Assembly: GCA_013140605.1 (NCBI GenBank) | Contig: JABFSL010000022.1 | Coordinates: forward strand, 1-64,000 | Length of the DNA stretch: 64,000 bases | Direction: 5' to 3' | Source: Anaerolineales bacterium | Lineage (GTDB): Bacteria; Chloroflexota; Anaerolineae; Anaerolineales; Villigracilaceae | Part shown: one piece after another, positions 51,188-59,811 of the stretch | How positions within the stretch are numbered: the first letter of the stretch is position 1 | Layout: every line of letters starts with the position of its first letter | Notes under the pieces: model-generated | Databases searched by the model: none | Seen by the model: only the letters and a program-made list of their open reading frames with translations | What the model was told of the DNA's origin: nothing | Translations under genes and position numbers: made by a program

Positions 51188-52802
51188 TTTCGCGGATAAT
51201 GTTCGATTTACTTTCACTGTTTATATCGGCGATGATAACTTCGTCGCCACGAACGAGTTTGCCTTCGTATGCTTTATCTCCGGCAACAACTCGCCAGCCG
51301 CTCAGGATAAACGGAATAGGGCCGTCAGCCGTGACCCACTCTCCATTGTACTTTCTTGCAAAATGAAGATGTGTGCCAGTCGAAACACCGCCTTCGCAGG
51401 ATGCGTGACCTATGCGATCGTTTACTTCCAACCATGTGCCTTTAGCTACGCGGTCCTTATCGCTGATGTGCATGTAAAGAAGATTCCAACCGGTTTGTTC
51501 GTAGCCATCACCATCCAGGTCAACCATCACTGCGCCATTCTCCGAGCGGACAACAAGACCGGGGGCAGAAGCAACAACCCAGGTTGAGGTGGGAACACAG
51601 CCGGTGCGAGCCGCGGCTGGAGCAAAATCTATGGCGGAGAATACGCTGTGGGCCTGGCCGTAGATTTTAGGATTCAACTGTCCCCAGCCATTATGAGGCC
51701 CACCCGTAAAGCTCCACTTGGCGTTGGGTTCAAAAGGCAGAACGAGTGGAGGTTGATTCAATGCGGGTGGAAAGATCGGGTTGATCTCATCTGCCAACGC
51801 CCAGGGGTCGCCGAACAATTCCGCATACATGACAGGGAAGCCTGATTCAGGGTCTATGATCTGCGCCCATTGTGACTGGCTGTGGACGCGCGAGAATAAA
51901 TATTGAACCGCAACCGTGCCGGCATTCAAGCGCGGATCAAGGCGCAGCGTCGACCCATCAGGAAATTCAAGATGCGTGAGTGTGCCTGCCCGCCATCCAT
52001 AGTATGCAATGGATAAATTGTTGATCGCCCAAACCAATTGCACGCTCATGCCTTTGTAATGATAGTCGTTGAAACCCATTGGATATTCAGTGTGGAATAT
52101 ATCCACAGGCTGGCCGCGTACCCAGCGGCTCTCGAATTCCAGCAGGCCAAGGATCATGCGCGGGTTGATGGAATTTTCGATTGCAAGGCGATCAATAGCA
52201 TCATAGCCATTGATCCAGCCAGTGGAGCCCAGATAATCTTGAAAATTGCTTAAGTAACCGCTCTGTTCTTTTACGAATTCTTCAACATTAAAATCTGCGG
52301 CAGTGATGGAGTAAATGATCTCTGCGTCTGGCATGATCTGAAGATTCGGTGTGGTTGGTTCTGTTATTCGATTTGGAATAACGAGCAGTGTGCCGGGATC
52401 GATCAATGTGGTTTGGGTCAGGTCTGCGTTCGAAGTTATTTCTGATTCTTCCACGCCGAAGCGGTTTGCAACGGCGGAAAGCATATCTCCGCTCTGGGCA
52501 TAATACAGGAAAGGCGCCGCATCAATGGATGGCGTGAATGTGGGTTGGATAACAGGTTTTGCGCCGTCTGGTGTTGGGATGGGTGTTAATGCCTCGCTTG
52601 CATTGGTTGCTATGGAAGGTGGAGTGGTCGAGGTGGGGAAAATGATCGGGTCGTCTTGAACAGCAAACGGGTCGAAAAGAGGCGGTTCCTGAGTCGCAAT
52701 ACCGGCTGTGGGAGTTGGTTGAACTCCCCAAATGGGGGGCGTGGATGCGCAGGCGGATAATGTCAGTGATAGGGTAACGATAAGTGCAAAGATGCGGTGC
52801 AT
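51180..52802 (-). CDS. LysM and M23-type lipoprotein, paralogue 2
   Basis: A 540-residue paralogue with signal LIVTLSLTLSAC (Cys18). A Pro/Thr-rich linker leads to a LysM unit (YAQSGDMLSAVANRFGVEES), the helical middle domain (INPRMILGLLEFESRWV, NNLSIAYYGWRAGTL) and the M23-like end (GGPHNGWGQL, SAIDFAPAAARTGC, DLDGDGYEQTGWNLLYMHIS, STGTHLHFARKYNGEW). It overlaps the next paralogue by 8 nt and follows the first after 37 nt, so the three are one transcription unit made by duplication. Confidence 0.87.
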   Translation of the reverse strand: MHRIFALIVTLSLTLSACASTPPIWGVQPTPTAGIATQEPPLFDPFAVQDDPIIFPTSTTPPSIATNASEALTPIPTPDGAKPVIQPTFTPSIDAAPFLYYAQSGDMLSAVANRFGVEESEITSNADLTQTTLIDPGTLLVIPNRITEPTTPNLQIMPDAEIIYSITAADFNVEEFVKEQSGYLSNFQDYLGSTGWINGYDAIDRLAIENSINPRMILGLLEFESRWVRGQPVDIFHTEYPMGFNDYHYKGMSVQLVWAINNLSIAYYGWRAGTLTHLEFPDGSTLRLDPRLNAGTVAVQYLFSRVHSQSQWAQIIDPESGFPVMYAELFGDPWALADEINPIFPPALNQPPLVLPFEPNAKWSFTGGPHNGWGQLNPKIYGQAHSVFSAIDFAPAAARTGCVPTSTWVVASAPGLVVRSENGAVMVDLDGDGYEQTGWNLLYMHISDKDRVAKGTWLEVNDRIGHASCEGGVSTGTHLHFARKYNGEWVTADGPIPFILSGWRVVAGDKAYEGKLVRGDEVIIADINSESKSNIIRENE

Positions 52803-52839
52803 AGGTAATTGAATTATATCCGCCTATATTAAGTCTGAA

Positions 52840-54411
52840 TTAGTGTGTGATGAGATTGAGCTCGTCGGCTCTGTCCAGCGCTTCGATGGTTTGCGAGCCG
52901 CGTGAGAGGAAACCATCATATTCCGCGCCTGCGCCGCTGGATTCCCAGCCATCAAGAACGAACGGGATTCTGCCGTCAGCCGCAATCCACTCGCCATTGA
53001 ATTTGCGGGCAACATGTACATGCGTGGCGTTTGAAAAACCGCCTTCGCAGGATGCATGCCCAACATGTTCACCTGTAAAAAGATATTCGCCGGCAGAGAT
53101 GCGGTTCTCCGCCGCGATGTGCATATAAAAAATTACCCAGCCTGTTTGTTCGTAGCCGTCATTATCGAGGTCCTGAATAACGGCTCCATCATCAGAGCGG
53201 ACGATAAGCCCATCCGCCATTGCTGTGACCCAGTACGGGCTTGTGAAGCAGCCGCTTTCACCCGGGGGGGCAAAGTCCAGCGCAGCCCAGGCCGAACCTG
53301 AATCCCAGCCGCCGTGAGGTCCTCCGGTGAAATACCAGGTTTCGCCTTGATTGAAGGGAAGCGCCATTAGTGGTTGTGTAGTGGAAGGCTCTACGAGCGG
53401 TTCGATGGCGTAGCTGAATGGATTGCCGAAGAAAACAAAATAAGAAAGCAGAAAGCCCGTGCCGTCTATGTCTCTTTCCCATGTTGGGCGGTCATCGAGC
53501 TGCGCGAAGAAATATTGTACGGCGGCGGTCCCTGCGTTGATGCCCGGGCTGATTGGAACGACAGTGCCATCATTCAATACCCAGGTTGAGAGTGCGTTTG
53601 CTTTCCACAAATAGTAACCGCGATTAAGAGTATCCGCCGCCCATGTCAGTTGACGATATAAGCCGTTGTGATATTCATCCTGCAATCCCATTGGGTAGGA
53701 GGTGTTGAATGGCTGCGGGTTGGTTACCCAGCCGCTTTGATATTCGAGCAACGCCAGAAGCAGGCGCGGATTCACCGAGTAATTTTGCGCAACGAACAAA
53801 ACGATCTCGTCGCCAGTTAAAAATAGTCCATTTACATCCTGCGCATAACTGGCAAGATATCCGTTCTGGCTTTGAATGAACTCGTTGATATCAAAATAAA
53901 CGCTGGCCGGGCCGTATACCATTTCTGAATCAGGTATGACTTTGAAGGATGCCCCCATGTCGCCGGGGTCGGGCGCGGGCACATTTAATGTCATGCCGAC
54001 TTCCAGAAAGTTTGGATCGGAAATATCGTTGGCTTGCATTAATGTTTCAATGCTGATGCCGTATCTTTGCGCAATGATCCCCAGCGTATCGCCGAACTGG
54101 ACCTGGTATTGATCCGCATCCTGTCTCGGGGTCGGCAGGATGCGCCCCCTATCCGGCGTGGGTGTGTTTAATGTTTGCGCATCCAGATTTTCCGCGCGTG
54201 GTGAGACTGTCAGTGGAACACGAGTAGGCGTTGGCGGGCGAGTCCCAGTGGCCAATATCTGCGGGTTTACGCCGGGGTTGACTGGTGTTCCATTTGTAAT
54301 GGGAAGAAATGGATCATACGTTGGAAAAACAACAGGCGTATTCGCGGGAGCGGCGCAGGATGTGAGTAAAACGGAAACTAAAATAAAATAAATGATTTTT
54401 TTGAAATACAT
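52840..54411 (-). CDS. LysM and M23-type lipoprotein, paralogue 1
   Basis: A 523-residue paralogue, first of the tandem set, with signal IYFILVSVLLTSC (Cys19). LysM (VQFGDTLGIIAQRYGISIET), helical middle (VNPRLLLALLEYQSGWV, LNRGYYLWKANAL) and M23-like end (GGPHGGWDSGSAWAALDFAP, DLDNDGYEQTGWVIFYMHIA, NATHVHVARKFNGEW). In all three the DxDxDG-like loop, the YxH strand and the THxH motif are kept. The linker is rich in Pro and Thr, as usual for surface lipoproteins of single-membrane cells. Confidence 0.87.
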   Translation of the reverse strand: MYFKKIIYFILVSVLLTSCAAPANTPVVFPTYDPFLPITNGTPVNPGVNPQILATGTRPPTPTRVPLTVSPRAENLDAQTLNTPTPDRGRILPTPRQDADQYQVQFGDTLGIIAQRYGISIETLMQANDISDPNFLEVGMTLNVPAPDPGDMGASFKVIPDSEMVYGPASVYFDINEFIQSQNGYLASYAQDVNGLFLTGDEIVLFVAQNYSVNPRLLLALLEYQSGWVTNPQPFNTSYPMGLQDEYHNGLYRQLTWAADTLNRGYYLWKANALSTWVLNDGTVVPISPGINAGTAAVQYFFAQLDDRPTWERDIDGTGFLLSYFVFFGNPFSYAIEPLVEPSTTQPLMALPFNQGETWYFTGGPHGGWDSGSAWAALDFAPPGESGCFTSPYWVTAMADGLIVRSDDGAVIQDLDNDGYEQTGWVIFYMHIAAENRISAGEYLFTGEHVGHASCEGGFSNATHVHVARKFNGEWIAADGRIPFVLDGWESSGAGAEYDGFLSRGSQTIEALDRADELNLITH

Positions 54412-54458
54412 AGGGAAGATTTTACCAGTGGATGCGGGAATACGTTGCCGTTAAAACC

Positions 54459-54492
54459 CAAGAGACACAGAATTGCAATTCTGTGTCTCTTG
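54459..54492 (-). terminator. terminator of the formate dehydrogenase 2 operon
   Basis: A perfect 34-nt palindrome with 17-nt arms (left arm CAAGAGACACAGAATTG) follows the CBS gene and precedes the lipoprotein genes, with TTGGGTTTT after it on the minus strand. Confidence 0.8.
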
Positions 54493-54523
54493 CTTGAAAG
54501 TTTTGTATTTACTTTTTTCGATA

Positions 54524-54970
54524 TTACGATTGGAACCCTGAGCCCATGATGTAATTTTCCAGCCCGCGGATCTCACTTTCCTTGTTCTCGATTGCGGCAA
54601 ACATGACATCGCGCATGGAAACCAGACCGACGAGATGTTCATTTTCCACAACGGGCAAATGGCGGATGTTGTATTGCCGCATCAATCCGATGCACTGCTC
54701 GACGGTTGTATCTTTTGTGACCGTGACCATTTTCGAGATCATTACATCTTTGATGATCGTATCCTTTGCCGAGTGGCCATCGATCTCGCCTTTATACAGA
54801 TAGTCACGCTCGGTATAGATGCCAACGATCCTTCCGCCTTCGGTCACCAACACTGCGCCGATGTGAGCATCGGTCATCACTCTAATGGCTTGCAGAACGG
54901 TGTCTGTAGCTTCCACGGAATAATTGGTTTCGGTGTGTTTTGATTCGAGTAGTTTGCGGACAGTGGTCAT
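54524..54970 (-). CDS. two-CBS-domain protein
   Basis: A 148-residue cytosolic protein of two CBS motifs: AIRVMTDAHIGAVLVTEGGRIVGIYTERDYL and CIGLMRQYNIRHLPVVENEHLVGLVSMRDVM. CBS pairs bind adenine nucleotides and regulate partner proteins. The gene starts 24 nt after the formate dehydrogenase 2 catalytic stop, with AAGGAG placed in that gap, so it is the last gene of that operon. It may report the nucleotide or NAD state to the enzyme; this is context-based inference. Confidence 0.9.
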   Translation of the reverse strand: MTTVRKLLESKHTETNYSVEATDTVLQAIRVMTDAHIGAVLVTEGGRIVGIYTERDYLYKGEIDGHSAKDTIIKDVMISKMVTVTKDTTVEQCIGLMRQYNIRHLPVVENEHLVGLVSMRDVMFAAIENKESEIRGLENYIMGSGFQS

Positions 54971-54994
54971 GGGCGAGTTCTCCTTGGCTATATT

Positions 54995-57823
54995 TTACGC
55001 CAATTCCACTTTGACTGCCACGATTTTATATTCAGGAATTTTTGCAACCGGGTCAAGTGATGCGTGTGTCAACTCATTCGCCGATGCGTTGGGGAAGTGG
55101 AAATTTGCATAGACCATGCCGGGCGGCACGCGGTCTGTCACCCAGGCTTGGGCTGAAATATTTCCGCGGCGGGATGTAACGCGCACAAAACTCTTTGCGA
55201 TCAGTCCCATCTTTTCAGCGTCATTTGGATTCACTTCGATCAAAGCCTCGCCGTACACTTCCATCAACCCTTTTGCGCGGCGCGTCATCTGTCCGCCGTG
55301 CCAGTGATAAAGCACGCGACCTGTGCTCATTAACATTGGGTAATCGTCGTCGGGTTTCTCAGCGGGCGGCACATGGTCAATGGGCATGAACTTGCCTTTT
55401 CCGCGCGTGAATTGTTTGGTGTGCAAAACTGGTGTCCCCGGGTGTTCCAATGTCGGACATGGCCATTGCAGACGTTCGCCTGCTTCAAGCCTTGCATGTG
55501 TGATTCCGCCATAGGATGGGGTCAATGCGTTGATCTCGGACATGATCGCGGATGAGTCAACATAGTCCCAGCCAGAATAAGGCGCATCGGAGCGGACCCG
55601 GTCACTGGTCCCGGCCAAGAGGCGTTTTGCAATCTGACAGGTGATCCACCAATCGTCCCGAGCATCGCCTTGTGTGGGAATCGCCTTGCGCACCATCTGC
55701 ACGCGTCGTTCGGTATTTGTGAACGTGCCAGTCTTCTCTGCGAAGGTAACGCCGGGTAAAAGTACATCCGCATACGCGGCAGTTTCAGAGGGGAAGATTT
55801 CCTGTAAAACAAGAAAATCAATTGATTCAAAGCAGTGCCGAATGTGTTTCGTATCAGGGTCAGACATCACAGGGTCTTCGCCGAGCACATAAAGCGCATG
55901 AGTCTTGCCTTCGAGGATACCGGGCACCATTTCAGTGACAGTTGCTCCGACGGTGGACGATAGACCGCGGACCGTTTTACCGTCAACCGTCCTTGGTCCA
56001 CTGTCCAAACCCCACGCCCTTGCGAATTTTTCGCGCACTTCTTCGCTCGTGACTGGCTGGTAGGCTGTGTAAACATTCGGCAGGCCGCCCATGTCACACG
56101 CGCCTTGCACGTTGTTCTGTCCGCGTAATGGATTCACCCCGCCGCCAGCCTTGCCCATGTTGCCAAGCAGCATTTGCAGGTTGGCGAGATCCATCACGTT
56201 ACGCACGCCAACGATATGCTGTGTGATGCCCATGGCCCATATCACAGCCATCGGGCTGTTTTGAGCTATGATTTCTGCGGCTTCATAAAGTTTTTCAACA
56301 GGCACGTTTGTAGTTTTTGCAACCACATCCGGCGGATAGTTCATCACGGTGGCTTTGAACTGATCAAAGTTTTCTGTGCGTTCATCAATGAAGGATTTAT
56401 TCTCCCATCCTTTTTCGAGGATGATGTACATCAAGCCGTTGATCAGGGCGATATCTGTGCCGGGTCTGTGGCGCAGATGAAGCGTGGCGAATTCGGTAAT
56501 GTCAATCTTGCGCGGATCAGCCACGACCAGTTTTGCGCCGCGCTGCCGCACCGCCTGACGGAGCATGGCTCCGAAGACAGGATGCTGTTCAGTTGTATTG
56601 GAACCAATAATGAAGAAGGCTTTTGCTTCTTTTGCCACATCGTCCATTGAGTTGGACATGGCACCCGAGCCGAAGGAGGCAGCCAGACCGGCTACCGTGC
56701 TGGAGTGTCAGAGACGGGCGCAGTGGTCAATGTTGTTCGTGCCAATGACCTGTCGCGCCAGTTTGTTCATCAAATAATTTTCTTCGTTCGTGCATTTCGC
56801 CGAAGTGAGTACGCCAATGCTGTCTGCGCCGTAATTTTTACGGGTTGTTGCAAGTTTGTCCGCAACAATATCGAGAGCCTTGTCCCATTCGGTTTCCACC
56901 CAATCCCACTGTCCACTGTCCACTGCCCACTGCTCACTGATAACTGGTTTCTTCTTCCCTTCCAATAAATATCTTCTAACTTTAGGCTTTGTCAATCTCT
57001 CTGGATGGTGAATGTAATCATATCCGTAACGCCCTTTTACGCATAATGCCATTCCGTTGACAGGTGAATTTGGATTGGACTGCACGCCGATGACTTTCTT
57101 GTTTTTCACCAGTAAATCAAATTGACAGCCTACGCCGCAATAGGAGCATGTGGTGGTGACTTTAGTCACCTGATGCGCGCGGGCAGTTCCGTAATTCATC
57201 TTGTTCGAGAGTGCGCCCGTTGGGCAGTACGCCATGCATTGGCCGCAAGACTCGCAGCGTGCCTCGAGCATGGTGGTGCCAGCGCCCGCAACGATGATCT
57301 CATCAAATCCGCGTTTTGCCACGCCCCACACATCGCGGACTTGAATCTCTGCGCAAGCTGAAACACATCGTCGGCAAAGGATGCAGCGATTCATGTCCAC
57401 GCGGATGAATGGATTTGGGTCGCTGTTGACTGGATATCGTGTGCCTTTGCTTCCCCACTCCGGCGCGGATGCTTTGTATTCATAAGCCAGGTCTTGCAGT
57501 TCGCATTCACCGCTGACATCACAGGTAATGCAATCCTGCGGATGGTTGGCGAGCATCAGTTCCAAAGTCAACTTGCGGTCTTTGGTAACTTTTTCGCTGT
57601 GCGTTTGAATCTCCATGCCTTCCCAAACGGGTGTCACGCATGCGGCTTGTAGAAATCTCCCGCCTTTAACTTCTACAATGCACATGCGGCAGTTGCCGGT
57701 GGGATTCAAATCCTTGTGATAGCACAAAGTAGGAACTTCAATACCATGTGCCTGCGCGGCTTGTAAAACTGTCTGTCCTGCTTCTGCCTGAATGGATTGT
57801 CCGTTGATTGTTATGTTAACCAT
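54995..57823 (-). CDS. formate dehydrogenase 2 catalytic subunit, selenocysteine form, fused to the FeS module
   Basis: Read through one in-frame TGA (56710-56708), this is a 942-residue selenoprotein. Residues 1-215 are NuoG-like: 2Fe-2S at C34, C45, C48, C62; His-Cys cluster H94, C98, C101, C107; 4Fe-4S sets C147-C157 and C190-C200. The molybdopterin domain starts at TTTCSYCGVGCQFDL. Residue 372 is the TGA in DHCARL-U-HSSTV, the exact position of Cys164 in formate dehydrogenase 1, and a SECIS-like hairpin follows. Downstream are LRGQNNVQGACDMGG and STGRVLYHWHGGQMTRR. Residues about 293-306 and 607-625 are encoded by repeats. Oxidises formate, passing electrons to the NuoEF-like subunit. Confidence 0.92.
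55949..56006. repeat. 7-nt-period palindromic repeat in frame in the formate dehydrogenase 2 catalytic gene
   Basis: Units GGTGGAC, GATAGAC, CGCGGAC then inverted ACCGTCAACCGTCC. It encodes SGPRTVDGKTVRGLSSTV, an insert relative to formate dehydrogenase 1, which has only NIESGGLSRKLG there. Confidence 0.75.
56678..56710 (-). other. selenocysteine TGA codon with bacterial SECIS-like hairpin
   Basis: On the minus strand TGA is followed by 11 nt, then the stem GGTAGCC (56696-56690), the loop GGTCT (56689-56685) and the stem GGCTGCC (56684-56678); the arms pair over 7 bp with one G-T. The loop begins 18 nt after the TGA. The E. coli fdhF element, as I recall it, has the same GGTCT loop at the same distance. 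SelB would bind this loop to insert selenocysteine. Confidence 0.88.
56906..56948. repeat. CACTGNN heptamer repeat in frame in the formate dehydrogenase 2 catalytic gene
   Basis: Six consecutive heptamers: CACTGTC twice, CACTGCC, CACTGCT, CACTGAT, AACTGG. It encodes PVISEQWAVDSGQW at the same loop (after RRYLLEG, before DWVETEW) where formate dehydrogenase 1 has a different repeat. Confidence 0.8.
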
Positions 57824-57833
57824 TGTTTCACCT

Positions 57834-57871
57834 TCGACTACTCGACTATGTGACTAAGTAACTATTTGACC
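57834..57871. repeat. GACTANNT octamer repeat between the two formate dehydrogenase 2 genes
   Basis: Octamers GACTACTC, GACTATGT, GACTAAGT, AACTATTT fill the short gap and include the stop codon of the NuoEF-like subunit gene. Confidence 0.65.
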
Positions 57872-59640
57872 AACTCCGCTTTCGCAAACTCCGCGCCAAA
57901 ATGGGTCAGCACGGATTTCATCGGGATCGGCACGGATTGTCCCAGCCCGCAGAAGGACGAGTCTTGCATGAGCACCGCGAGAGTCTTTAACTCATCGGTG
58001 TCGCCTTGCTGACCTTGTCCGCTTACGAGGCGGTTTAGGATTTCGAGCGAGCGCCAGGTTCCAACACGGCAGGGCGTGCATTTGCCGCAGGATTCCGCCG
58101 CGAAGAAATGTAGTAACTCGCGCAGGAATGCCACTGGTGAAACTGTCTGATCGCAGATCAGGAATGAACCCGCGCCCATCGAGATGACTTGTGTCCAGCG
58201 TTTTTCCATGGCTTTGATATCGCGCGTCACGCCTTTGAGCGGGCCTGAGCTATAGTCAATGTGCGCATCCACCAATGCAGGCGGGACAATTGTCCCAGCC
58301 GCGCCGCCGCAGAGTGCGAAATTGAAAGTTGAGCCAGGCAGCATTCCGCCGCCGAAGTCATTGATAATTTCGCGTAAGGTCAACCCAAAGGGAGCTTCGA
58401 ATAGACCAGGATTCTTCACGTGTCCCAGCACCATATAAACTTTTGTGCCCGGCGTGGGATCATCGGTTAGATTGCGCCACCATTCCGCGCCATTTTTTAC
58501 GATGTGCGGTACTGCGCAAAACGATTCAACATTATTGACTGCTGTTGGCTGCCCTCGGAAACCATAAGTGGGTGGGTAGGGCGGACGAAGTCTTGGCTCT
58601 CCGCGTTTGCCTTCGAGTGACTCGATCAGTGCAGTCTCTTCACCGCAGATGTATGCCCCCGCACCCCGATGCACATGGATTTTGAAAGAGAAGCTGCTCC
58701 CTAGAATATTTTCGCCAAGTAAATTCTTTGCTTCCGCTTGTTCAATGGCTCGTTCCAAACGACGTGCCTGATATTCATATTCGCCGCGGATATAGATCCA
58801 CGCTTCTGACGCGCCGCAAGCGTATCCTGCGATGGTTATACCTTCCAGCAATTGATGCGGATTCGTATCCATCAACACACGGTCTTTGAAGATGAGCGGC
58901 TCGGATTCATCAGCGTTGCAAACGATGTAACGCGGAGTCCGTTTTTCGCTGGCGACGAAACGCCACTTGCGTCCCACAGGAAAGCCCGCGCCGCCGCGTC
59001 CTTGCAGGCCGGATGATTCCACTTCCGCAAGAACAGCCGTCGGGTCGGATTGAAGCGCTTTTTTTAATCCATCATAAAGGCCGTGCTCCAGTGCAGATTC
59101 GATTTCATCTGGATTAACTTTTCCGATTAAGGCAGTCATCACACGGACTTCGCCTTTGCGCGGCGTTGAATAATCTGTCTGCACACCGCGCCAACCCTCG
59201 CAAACTTTTGCGGCATTTTGTGCTTCGACTGGCCCCGCCTGTTCGTCCTCCACCAAAACTGCTGGCGCGCGATCGCATAAGCCAAGACATGAAGTGCGTT
59301 CAACTGTAAAATCTTCGCCCACCTTGTTTTGCCACTCACTGTTCACTGATAACTGGTTACTGGCTTTCTTCAACCAGCAGACCGGGCCGTCACAAACACG
59401 TAAAACCTTTTTGCGTTCTTCAAGCGAGAGCATGGAATAAAACGTTGCCATTCCATACGCTTCGTGCGCAGGGAGGTGAAGGGCGCGTGCAGTTTCAGTT
59501 ATGGTGACAGAATTCAAATTGTTTTTTGCGTCGAGATCTTTGAGAACCTCAAGTGTGGCTTCCTGCGTGCCGCCATGATGCAATGCGAGTTCTTCGATCT
59601 CCGGGTCAACAGGTTTGTAGACGATCTTTTTATTTGTCAT
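57862..59640 (-). CDS. formate dehydrogenase 2 NuoE-NuoF fusion (diaphorase) subunit
   Basis: A 592-residue paralogue of the subunit at 1573. The NuoE-like domain (1-150) has cysteines in RVCDGPVCWLK and RTSCLGLCDRAP. The NuoF-like part has [46 protein letters not shown], the 4Fe-4S motif ESCGKCTPC and SSFCGLGQS. It lacks the lysine tail of its paralogue. Residues about 93-104 (ASNQLSVNSEWQ) are encoded by a CACTGNN repeat between the two cysteine pairs. It is the first gene of the operon, with its own promoter and GAGG upstream, 38 nt before the catalytic gene. Couples formate oxidation to NAD reduction. Confidence 0.94.
   Translation of the reverse strand: MTNKKIVYKPVDPEIEELALHHGGTQEATLEVLKDLDAKNNLNSVTITETARALHLPAHEAYGMATFYSMLSLEERKKVLRVCDGPVCWLKKASNQLSVNSEWQNKVGEDFTVERTSCLGLCDRAPAVLVEDEQAGPVEAQNAAKVCEGWRGVQTDYSTPRKGEVRVMTALIGKVNPDEIESALEHGLYDGLKKALQSDPTAVLAEVESSGLQGRGGAGFPVGRKWRFVASEKRTPRYIVCNADESEPLIFKDRVLMDTNPHQLLEGITIAGYACGASEAWIYIRGEYEYQARRLERAIEQAEAKNLLGENILGSSFSFKIHVHRGAGAYICGEETALIESLEGKRGEPRLRPPYPPTYGFRGQPTAVNNVESFCAVPHIVKNGAEWWRNLTDDPTPGTKVYMVLGHVKNPGLFEAPFGLTLREIINDFGGGMLPGSTFNFALCGGAAGTIVPPALVDAHIDYSSGPLKGVTRDIKAMEKRWTQVISMGAGSFLICDQTVSPVAFLRELLHFFAAESCGKCTPCRVGTWRSLEILNRLVSGQGQQGDTDELKTLAVLMQDSSFCGLGQSVPIPMKSVLTHFGAEFAKAELVK
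59331..59363. repeat. CACTGNN heptamer repeat in frame in the NuoEF-like gene
   Basis: Units CACTGTT, CACTGAT, AACTGGT, TACTGG. It shares CACTGATAACTGG exactly with the copy in the catalytic gene and is translated as part of the 2Fe-2S domain. Confidence 0.78.
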
Positions 59641-59673
59641 GGTGCCTCATGTAGAATCTAACACTTCAGAATG

Positions 59674-59702
59674 ATTATCATCCGTCTGACATTTCTTTGT
59701 AA
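59674..59702 (-). promoter_or_regulatory. promoter of the formate dehydrogenase 2 operon
   Basis: On the minus strand TTACAA (59702-59697), a 17-bp spacer and GATAAT (59679-59674), about 35 nt before the NuoEF-like start. Confidence 0.6.
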
Positions 59703-59745
59703 GTTGCTTTCTTCATACATCGAAGGGATGTTTGTCCCTGCTTAT

Positions 59746-59761
59746 AGTGATATATTTCACA
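59746..59761. promoter_or_regulatory. CRP/FNR-type inverted repeat upstream of formate dehydrogenase 2
   Basis: AGTGA-TATATT-TCACA differs by one base from the CRP consensus TGTGA-N6-TCACA and is centred about 85 bp before the predicted start site. A Crp/Fnr-family regulator is a plausible binder; none with a helix-turn-helix is encoded in this window. Confidence 0.45.
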
Positions 59762-59775
59762 ATTAAGTATAACAG

Positions 59776-59802
59776 AAAAAAGCCGTTTCAAAAAAACGGC
59801 TT
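59776..59802 (-). terminator. terminator after fdhD
   Basis: A 9-bp stem (AAGCCGTTT and AAACGGCTT) followed on the minus strand by TTTTT, separating fdhD from the formate dehydrogenase 2 operon. Confidence 0.75.
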
Positions 59803-59811
59803 CGAGAAAAT

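Noticed and set aside
52840-54411. Calling the three M23-like lipoproteins inactive because the HxGxD histidine seems missing.
   Set aside because: A conserved GGPH motif is present in all three at a compatible place, so loss of activity cannot be concluded from sequence alone.
56906-56948. Short regular heptamer repeats considered as a CRISPR array.
   Set aside because: The period is 7 nt with no spacers, and the sequence is translated in frame within an enzyme.
54995-57823. Formate dehydrogenase 2 catalytic gene as a pseudogene or as two separate genes split by a stop.
   Set aside because: The only stop is a TGA at the known Sec/Cys site, the frame continues perfectly on both sides, and a SECIS-like hairpin follows at the expected distance.
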